Part shown: positions 57,066 to 64,000 of the stretch, in pieces
How the letters are laid out: the number at the start of each line of letters is the position of its first letter
Numbering within the stretch: the first letter of the stretch is position 1
Assembly: GCF_945859685.1 (NCBI RefSeq)
Contig: NC_079147.1
Span: 56,388,946-56,452,945, forward strand
Length of the DNA: 64,000 nucleotides
Reading direction: 5' to 3'
From: Eupeodes corollae
Lineage: Eukaryota; Arthropoda; Insecta; Diptera; Syrphidae
The notes under the pieces: model-generated
What the model was told of the DNA's origin: nothing
Databases searched by the model: none
Seen by the model: the letters and a program-made list of their open reading frames with translations, nothing else
Translations under genes and position numbers: made by a program

Positions 57066-59890
57066 TTGCTTACTTTAGTCGGGGCTACAATCCAGTGTGA
57101 ACGGGGGCTTCGTTCACAAAATTTCTCCATCTAGCTCGGTCCCTAGCAAAATGTTTCCAGTTGCACATTTCAAGTTGGGCGAGATCACTTTCCACTTGTG
57201 CGTGCCACCAGATCCGCAGTCTTCCTCTACTGCGAGGAATCGAAGACTTTACGGGCTGGAGCAGTGGATTCCATGTGCTGTACGTGACCAAGCCATCTCA
57301 GTCGATGGACATTGATCCTTCTCGCTAAGTAAACGTCGCGGTAAAGCCCGAACAGCTCGTCATTCCATTTTCTCCTTCAAATACCTTCTATGAAGACGTG
57401 ACCTCAAATCTAAACTTTTGTCTCGAAAAGACACAAGGTGCTTTCAACCGGTTTTTACATAGTCCATGCTTCAGCCCCATCAAGCAGGGGATGATGAAGG
57501 TCTTATATAGCGACACTTTGGGCGCTGGAGAGAGGGTTTAACTACTCAAGTAATTGGACATACTTTTGAATTATAGAGCGGTCCTTTTATCTGCTCCCAT
57601 TAACTGCGGTTCCACTACGATCTTTCCACTTTAGTCTTTGCAGCCTGTGGTACGAGATTTATGTACTTATGAATTTCGTATAACCTGCTCATAAAACGTT
57701 CGAACTTTATTTCTGCTTTTTAACATCTCAACATCTACGACCACACGCTTCTCATGTTCTCTCCTTTTTCTTCTAAGAAGTCGGTGTTCCTCTCTTCTCT
57801 CGTGCTTGTGAGTATGAATTTCGTCCTTCTATGCAGAGCTGCTTTACGTGACTGTGTTAGGCTGCATTTAACTGCCGACATTCCTCTTAAAACCAGGTGT
57901 TTCTTGTTTTTGGCTTGGCTGCCTAAAGCCCAGCACATCGAAGTTGGCTTTTCTAATTGCATTGGTTTGGCGGCAGAGAACTTCGAAAGAGGTTACTTGT
58001 GACTATTTCAGAGAAGAATTTGGCGATCTTTTGCGATAGAAGCCGTTCGACGTTGTATCTTCCTTCAGCAATGTCTGTTTTATCTTGGGTCTTTAAACCC
58101 GAAGTGCTACCTTAGTTACATTGAGGCACTTATCCGAGTGTAGGTTAGGTACTCAGAAAGTTCGGACATCAATGATTCTGGAAGCGTAATCTAGCGTCGA
58201 TCGCAATATCGTCAATCTGGTTGATGGTAGATTGATCGGGAGAAATTTAAGTTCCATAGTGGATGTTGAGGTGTGGAAAACACGAACATGACATTTCGCT
58301 CTGCAGCTGCTCATACGCTTTGTCAAGGTTAGGTTGAAGTGGTTGTCCAAGATGGAAACGGACCCACTTAGGACAGTTTAATGGCCCATTGTGATACCAC
58401 ATGAATCTTGAGGCTTCCTCCTAAGCTTAATGGAACCAGTTTTAGTCCCTTACGAAACGTCAGAGGCTGATTATGCTGATATGATTTAGATCGTTAAAGA
58501 AGAATTCTTCTAGATAATTCTTGAGTTTTCGAGCCAGAGCAGGGTATGTACAGAGAAGATGAAGAGTAGTATCCTCTTCTTCCTCGTCCATACAGCTTCT
58601 GCAAAAGTCATTTGAGAATAACCGCGTGGCGTGTTTACCTATTAGACAGTGTCCGGTTATTACACCTATTATCGAGCTTATATGAGATCTGTTTAGAGAT
58701 AGCAAGCACCTTGAAAGTTTTAAATCCAGTGTTGGCACCTGGTGTTTGCCTTCTTCATAGCGTCTTGCATTAGCAACAGTTTACAAGCAGGCCAGTATGT
58801 GCCAAACGTGGTAGAATGGGCTGCACTGTACAGTTCCTGGCGAGTTCATGTGCCTTACAGTTACCTGGATGTCTTTATGGCCCGGCACCCAGCAAAGGTG
58901 AATATTAAACTGTTGTGCCATCTCTATTAGAGATGATCGAAAGTTATGGACTGTTATAGAGTTTGCACAGAGAGATTCCAGAATCTGAGAAGATACGGAT
59001 ATCAGATGTTGATATCACGTTTTCTTTAAGCCAAGACAAGACTTCTCTTATCGCCAAAAGTTCCGCCTGGAAGACGCTACAATGATTGGGAAGGCGGAAT
59101 GAGAGACTTAATTTAAGTCGTTCAGAGTACACACCTCCACCAACCCCTTCTTTTGTTTATGACCCATCTGTATAGAACTGGATTGACTCATCTTTCAGGA
59201 ATGTCCTTTCTTAAAAAAAAGATTTGGGAGGTATAGAAGTCTGGAAATTTCAGCTGATTTGCAGTTTGGGGATGGTGTAGTCTGTGTGCTTTGGAATTGA
59301 TTATAAATACCTAAGAATTACGGAGTGGCCAATGTTGTTGTTAGTCCACTGCGACGAAGCTTTGAGGCGAATAGCAGAGCTTACAGCTATTTGTTTGCTA
59401 TGTGTCAAGAGGTGTTAGGCAGATGAGGTCGTGCGAAGCGATCCGCTTGTACATGGGCTAGCTAAACGTTGGACTTAATTTAATTTATCCCGGTTTATTC
59501 CTTTTTCTAAGGCAGTGTACCATATCGCCATACCGTACATTAAAATCGGTGTGCTTACCGATGTGTATAGCCAATTCGTGATTCTGTTGCGCTTTGTCTA
59601 AGACCTCGAAGAACATATTCTTGGTGTTGTCATCCTTCTCTTCTACCGGGACGTGTCCGCATATTAGACTAACGTTGCCAAATTTAGCCTTGATATGGAT
59701 ATTCATGAGGTGCTTCGTTTATGCACCTATAGCTCAAGACTTCTTGCCTTAGTATGGCTCCACTGACAAATAAGGCATCAATATCAAAGTGTTTCATCCT
59801 GTTTTTGTTCGGCCCATCCCATCGCATATCCTGGATGGCGGTAATATCTGTTTTATAGCAGTCTAGTGCCTCTGCTTATTTTTCATCCGA
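57066..59890 (-). mobile_element. RTE-like LINE, copy 4, interrupted by a family B LINE
   Basis: Same family as 34232-37558. The 3' end is at about 57066 (gcttactttag tail). 57291-57085 reads like the C-terminus (RDRARWRNFVNEAPVHTGL). The RT core is largely deleted near 57545-57585. The linker is at 57590-57960 and the endonuclease region at 58000-58320 and 59590-59890 (after the insert: KAKFGNVSLICGHVPVEEKDD). The 5' leader seen in copies 3 and 5 is missing. It is inactive. RTE DNA occupies 57066-58324 and 59590-59890. Confidence 0.75.
58325..59589 (-). mobile_element. family B LINE, copy 5, 5'-truncated, nested in RTE copy 4
   Basis: A 9-bp duplication CGCTTTGTC lies at 58316-58324 and 59590-59598; the RTE copy at 36.8 kb has a single equivalent site. 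The insert runs from the AACCTT-type tail on the left to a truncation in the thumb region. On the minus strand it encodes RNase H (59132-58944, YSERLKLSLSFRLPNHCSVF, then RIFSDS) and the zinc segment (58738-58460, FCRSCMDEEEEDTTLHLLC). The sequence is close to copy 1, and there is no SINE at the site where copy 1 carries one. Confidence 0.83.
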
Positions 59891-60202
59891 AGTTCGTTAT
59901 TCTTAGATCGTTTGCCTTGATAACTACATGTAAACCATTTAAAAATTAAGAAACTACAACAAAAAATATGTCAAATTTAATTTCAAAAATTTGAAGCAGT
60001 TAACTTTATTTTTTTTTTAACAAATGGGTAAAATTGCTCTGAGAAACTGAAAAAGCTGTTGCATGCTTTTTTCTAAAAACTTAAACCTTAGTTCTTCAGC
60101 TGTCCAACAAAAAAAAAATTAGCGTGATATATGTATGTATGGGCATCAATCATAAACTGTTCTGTATCCACTAATGTAGCTCATTATTGCTAGAAGTTTT
60201 CT
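59891..60202. other. 3' flank of the small membrane-protein gene
   Basis: AT-rich. An AATAAA on the minus strand (tttatt at about 60008-60013) could end the transcript of the gene at 60594-60203. Nothing else is seen. Confidence 0.3.
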
Positions 60203-60594
60203 TCACCTCTGTTTTGGTTTTTCTTTTGAATTTAGAGGAGAAGAGTTCACTACTCCACTCATAATACTTGAACGCAAACTTACTGCATTTGATGGTATTT
60301 CAATGACATAAGGATATCTTCCAGACTTAAAACTGCTATTACTGGCTCCATCGATATAATACTTCATTATACTATTTGATGCCGGAGGTGATAAAAACAC
60401 ATCTCTCTCAAACTATAAAAGAAATATATTAAATTTATCTTATTTCAAGACATTTAAAAAAATGACAAATTTACCATATAAAATATTGCCAAAAGTATTT
60501 CATAGGTCAAAAAGAGAACAATATAAAATTTAATAAGGTTAAGAAATAAGGACACAACAGATTTCATAATTTTCTTGAAAAGTAAACGTATCAT
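60203..60594 (-). CDS. unrecognised small single-pass membrane protein, 2 exons, 109 aa
   Basis: Exon 1 is 60594-60475 (120 nt, 40 codons, donor ATG|GTAAAT). The intron is 62 nt, and exon 2 is 60412-60203 (210 nt including TAA, acceptor TTTTATAG). Both joins are phase 0. The start has a fly-like ACAA context and an in-frame TAA 24 nt upstream, so the N-terminus is fixed. Residues 1-11 are basic (R3, K7, K8, K11), residues 12-40 are a hydrophobic segment (SVVSLFLNL to LLAIFYM), and residues 41-109 are polar, with SPPASNSIMKYYIDG and a basic C-terminal end (SKEKPKQR). It could be a signal-anchor protein with the C-terminus outside, or a secreted protein. I do not recognise the family. It is not similar to any transposon protein in this window, and the clean short intron argues for a real gene. 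Confidence 0.55.
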
Positions 60595-61124
60595 TTGTTT
60601 TGTTTTTGAAATTTAGAATCCTAAAAGTAAAAGGGAAATATCATTTTGAAATAGTTTTCCAAGATACTTTTGAGAAAAACTATTTACAAAGTTAGGATAA
60701 TTAATATTGAATTGTTGGCGAGGCCAACGTTAACTTCAGAACTATTTTTCTGTTAAAGATGGTGTCTACATAAAAGTTTACATTTTGAATACAGCAGTCG
60801 CTTTTAAAGTTGTCATCTTTTGAACTTCTACAAGAAAAACTACGCTTTTACTTAAACTGAAACGATAAACGATAGACATTTCAACAATGCATTGAAATTG
60901 TCGCAATTCAAATTTTTCTGCACTCATAATTTCTCGAATATGTAATCACAGTTCACTTCTGAAATCTTGTGATTTAACATTCCATGACGCGACTCTTGAA
61001 AGTCTATTCCAATGCTCTGAGGTCGTTACAAGACCTTTAAGATGGAATTCTTGAAGCTATGTATGAATACCCTTGTAATTCTTAGACACAGGACAAAAAC
61101 TAAGCAATAGAGGATAGAATTAGA
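60595..61124. other. 5' flank of the small gene, nothing assigned
   Basis: AT-rich sequence containing the presumed promoter of the minus-strand small gene. An acceptor-like tttacttttag just upstream of the ATG (near 60625) could belong to a non-coding first exon junction. No other feature is seen. Confidence 0.3.
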
Positions 61125-64000
61125 TGATGTTCAAATATTAGATATGTGCATTAAAGAGGACACAAGCGTCCACAGGTTTTTCTCAAAACCCACCTCTGTC
61201 TATCAACTCCTACTCTCACCTCCCCGCGGTGAACATCGGGTGTCTAGTACCTTAACTGGACATTGGGTTCCAACCCCAGTGGAAAGTTGTTGGGGGCAGC
61301 AAACAAGAGAGATGGGGAGAGGTGTTTCCACTAAGTCACCTCTCTTTATCCAGACGGCAGCGGAGAAATTCCCGAGATGAAATCAACGGTGGCATCTACA
61401 GTTCCAGTAAGGTCGAACTACTTAGTGAACACCTTATAGGGCTTTTTCGACATATTCGGAGCCCAGGCCTGTAAGGAGGGTTTATCCGGCTCCCCTTCCT
61501 TGGACTTATAGTAAGGATCTGGCCCTCCAGACGGACGGATTCACTGTTGACAACCCACGCAAACGAAATAAGGACAACAAACTTCAGATCTGTACGTGAA
61601 ATGTTAGGTCCCTTAACAGACCACGTGCAGCCGAACAACTAGCGGAAGCCCTAGACTGCTGCAAGGCAGATAATACCGCCATCCAGGAAGTGCGATGGGA
61701 TGGACTGGGCTAACGCAAACTAAAAGACTGCGATATATAGTACGGTGACTGCTACCGAGAACAAAGACAGCGTCCATTTGTGTGTGGATATGTTGTTGGA
61801 ACTAGACTCAGGCAAAAAGTCTTGAGTTTCAACAGTGTGAGCGTGCGCGACATTCCGCATCAAGGCTAAATTCGCCAACATAAGCCTTATATGCGCTCAT
61901 GCCACAACAGAGGAGAAAGATGAAGACACCAAAGACATATTCTTCGAGCTCTTGGACAAGACATATGAGCAGTGCCCTGGCTATGGCATTAAAATTATCT
62001 TAGGAAATTTTAATGCCAAGCTAGGAAGAGAAGACATCTTTGGTGGCATAATCAGGAGATACAGCCTGCACGACACCATCTCCGACAACGGATTCAGGCT
62101 GATCGATTTCGCTGCGGGGCGAGACGTTCTGGTAGCTAGTGCGCAGTTCACACATCTCAATATTCTCAAGGGGACATAAAAATCTCCTGATCAATCAACC
62201 GTCAACCAGATTGACCACATTGCGATCGACGCACGACACTTCTCCAGTATCCAGGATATCCGAACATACCGAGAGGCCAACATTGACTCGGACCACTACC
62301 TCGTTGTAGCCAAGGTACGGCTACGGATATCCCGATCCAAGCCAAAACAAGGAAGTACTGTGAGAGGATTCGACGTAAGACGGCTACAATCGCAAGGACA
62401 TGGCACTTTTCCAAACGAGTTTCTAATAACCTCCTAAGGAGTCCTATGCTTCCTCCATTAAGCATTGAAAACCAGTGGCAACATTGCCTTGCAGCCATCA
62501 GAGATGCCACCTCTGAAGTGCTAAGTTTCACACGGCATCCACAGCGAAACCCCTGGTTTGACGACGAATGCCGGCAAGCGCACGCAGCGAAACAACAGAC
62601 ATACAAAATGGCACTGCACAGAAGCTCGCGAGCACTACGAGCAGTAGAGAAGAGAGGAATACCGGCTTCTTAGATCGAAAGAAAGAGAGCATAAAAGCGC
62701 GCTATCGAGGAGATAGAGGGAGGTCACAACAGGAGTGAGGTTCGTAAATTTTACCAAAAGGTAAAAAAAAACTCAGATGGGTACCAGCAACGAACCAAAG
62801 CCTGTAAAGACGGATACGAAACATCGTAATGGAACCGCAGTCCATGTTGAGAATATGGAAAGACCACTTCTCCAAATTATATAAGGGCGATGACGAACCG
62901 CATTCCGCTGTAAGGGAGATAGAACCACTCAACCTAGGCGACGCAGATCAACAATTCCGCCTACCCGACCTTGACGAAGTGAAGATAGCTATATCTAAGC
63001 TTAAGTCAAACAAAGCTGCTGGAGCTGACGGCATCGATGCCGAACTATTCAAAGCAGCAGGCGATGACTTGGTAGGGAGCATGCACCAATTTATCTGCAA
63101 AATATGGTCGGAAGAAAGCATGCCCGATAAGTGGAATCTCAGCATAGTATGCCCGATACATAAGAAAGGAGACCCTCTAAACTGCGCCAACTACAGAGGC
63201 ATTAGTCTCCTTAACATTGCATATAAGATCCTCTCTGCCGTATTATGTGAACGTCTAAGCCGTAACGCTTCAGACCAGGAAAGTCCACTATCGACCAAAT
63301 ATTCACACTACGGCAGATCTTAATAAAAACCCAGGAGCTTCAAATCGATACCTACCATCTGTTTATCGATTTAAAAGCCGCGTATGACAGCATCTATAGG
63401 GAAGAGCTCTACCTAGCAATGTCCTGGTTTGGCATCCTTGTCAAACTTATCCGTTTGTGCAGAATGACGATGGAGAATGCACGCTGCTCTATCAAGGTCG
63501 GAAAAGATCTTACCAATGCATTTGATGTAAAAAAAGTTTTAGACAAGGCGATGCACTGTCATGCGACTTCTTCAACATCGTTCTGGAAAGAATTGTACAA
63601 AACTCAACCGTCAATACTAGGGGCACAATCTTCCAAAGGTCCATCCAATTACTCGGATACGCAGATGATATTGACATAATTGGAAGATAGAAGCGTGATG
63701 TCAGTGGAGCGTTTTTGAGCATTGCGACGGAAGCGAAGAAGATGGATTTAGTGGTCAATGAGGGCAAGACCAAGTATATGCTGTCATCAAAAAAGGACAC
63801 TGAACAACGACGTCTTGGACAAAACTTCAACATGGATAGCTATAATTTTGAGGTAGTTAAGGACTTTGTCTACCTAGGCACAGCTTTTAACGCAGACAAC
63901 GACACCAGCGCTGAAATCAACAAAGAATAACTCTTGCAAATCGCTGCTTCCTTGGACTTAGAAGGCCATTGAGAAGTAAAGTCCTCTCTCGAGCATCTAA
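61125..64000 (+). mobile_element. RTE-like LINE, copy 5, plus strand, cut by window end
   Basis: The 5' end begins gatgatgttcaaat, matching the reversed 5' end of copy 3 at 37558. The leader frame 61144-61380 (SPPRGEHRVSS, WGQQTREMGRGVSTKSP) is shared with copy 3. Endonuclease pieces are WNVRSLNRPRAAEQLAEAL at about 61600, then AIQEVRWDG, and 61952-62179 (GNFNAKLGREDIFGG). The linker is at 62446-62673, and RT at 62829-63323 (SKLKSNKAAGADGIDAELF, CPIHKKGDPLNCANYRGISL), 63340-63680 (FIDLKAAYDSIYREELY, YADDIDIIG) and 63715-63930 (NEGKTKYMLSSKKD). Several stops and frameshifts exist. It is the best preserved RTE endonuclease start in the window. Confidence 0.85.

Noticed and set aside
1..64000. 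CRISPR arrays, bacterial operons, riboswitches, Shine-Dalgarno sites
   Set aside because: The window is a eukaryotic nuclear sequence; the regular repeats found (170-bp units, microsatellites) do not have a repeat-spacer layout.

Overview
This is nuclear DNA from an insect, almost certainly a brachyceran fly. The evidence is direct: spliced, intron-bearing genes with AT-rich introns; a flight-muscle myosin regulatory light chain of the Drosophila Mlc2 type (222 aa); a multi-domain SOD-related protein of the Drosophila Rsod type; and a heavy load of insect transposons (RTE-like, I/LOA-like, Jockey/CR1-like LINEs, a rosa-type DD41D mariner, a hAT-like element and a tRNA-derived SINE). There are no bacterial features.

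Four host genes can be supported, all on the minus strand. From left to right they are: (1) 8502-4939, an eight-exon gene for a secreted protein of 1016 aa made of about six degenerate Cu/Zn-SOD-like repeats (Rsod-like); (2) 19180-16570, the complete Mlc2, whose first coding exon is only the ATG; (3) 48840-38503, the complete PLP homeostasis protein (PLPBP/PROSC, Drosophila CG1983 type), five exons, with a 9.3-kb third intron full of nested retrotransposons; (4) 60594-60203, an unrecognised two-exon gene for a 109-aa protein with one hydrophobic segment. I reconstructed the exon joins by eye from splice sites and reading phase; all four CDSs close in frame.

The rest is mostly mobile DNA. 1-2.3 kb is an AT-rich dispersed repeat with about 170-bp internal periodicity. 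2.3-4.6 kb and 9-13.8 kb are old LINE fragments. 20.6-34 kb holds a broken mariner, an RTE element split by a hAT-like element, and an I/LOA-like LINE carrying a SINE. 34.2-37.6 kb is a near full-length RTE element with a 12-bp target duplication. 39-48.2 kb is the PLPBP intron, with one LINE nested in the RNase H region of another. 49.4-56.8 kb is a DNA transposon with about 40-bp terminal inverted repeats that has been invaded by two LINEs, one of which has an intact 931-codon ORF. 57-59.9 kb is another RTE copy split by a LINE, and 61.1 kb to the end is a fifth RTE copy on the plus strand.

The nesting gives a relative chronology. RTE copies received both hAT-like and I/LOA-like insertions. 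An I/LOA-like copy received a second LINE and a SINE whose 3' tail matches the RTE 3' end, which suggests the SINE is mobilised by the RTE machinery. The most interesting items are the composite element at 49.4-56.8 kb, the SINE/RTE partnership, the small membrane-protein gene, and the intact LINE ORF.
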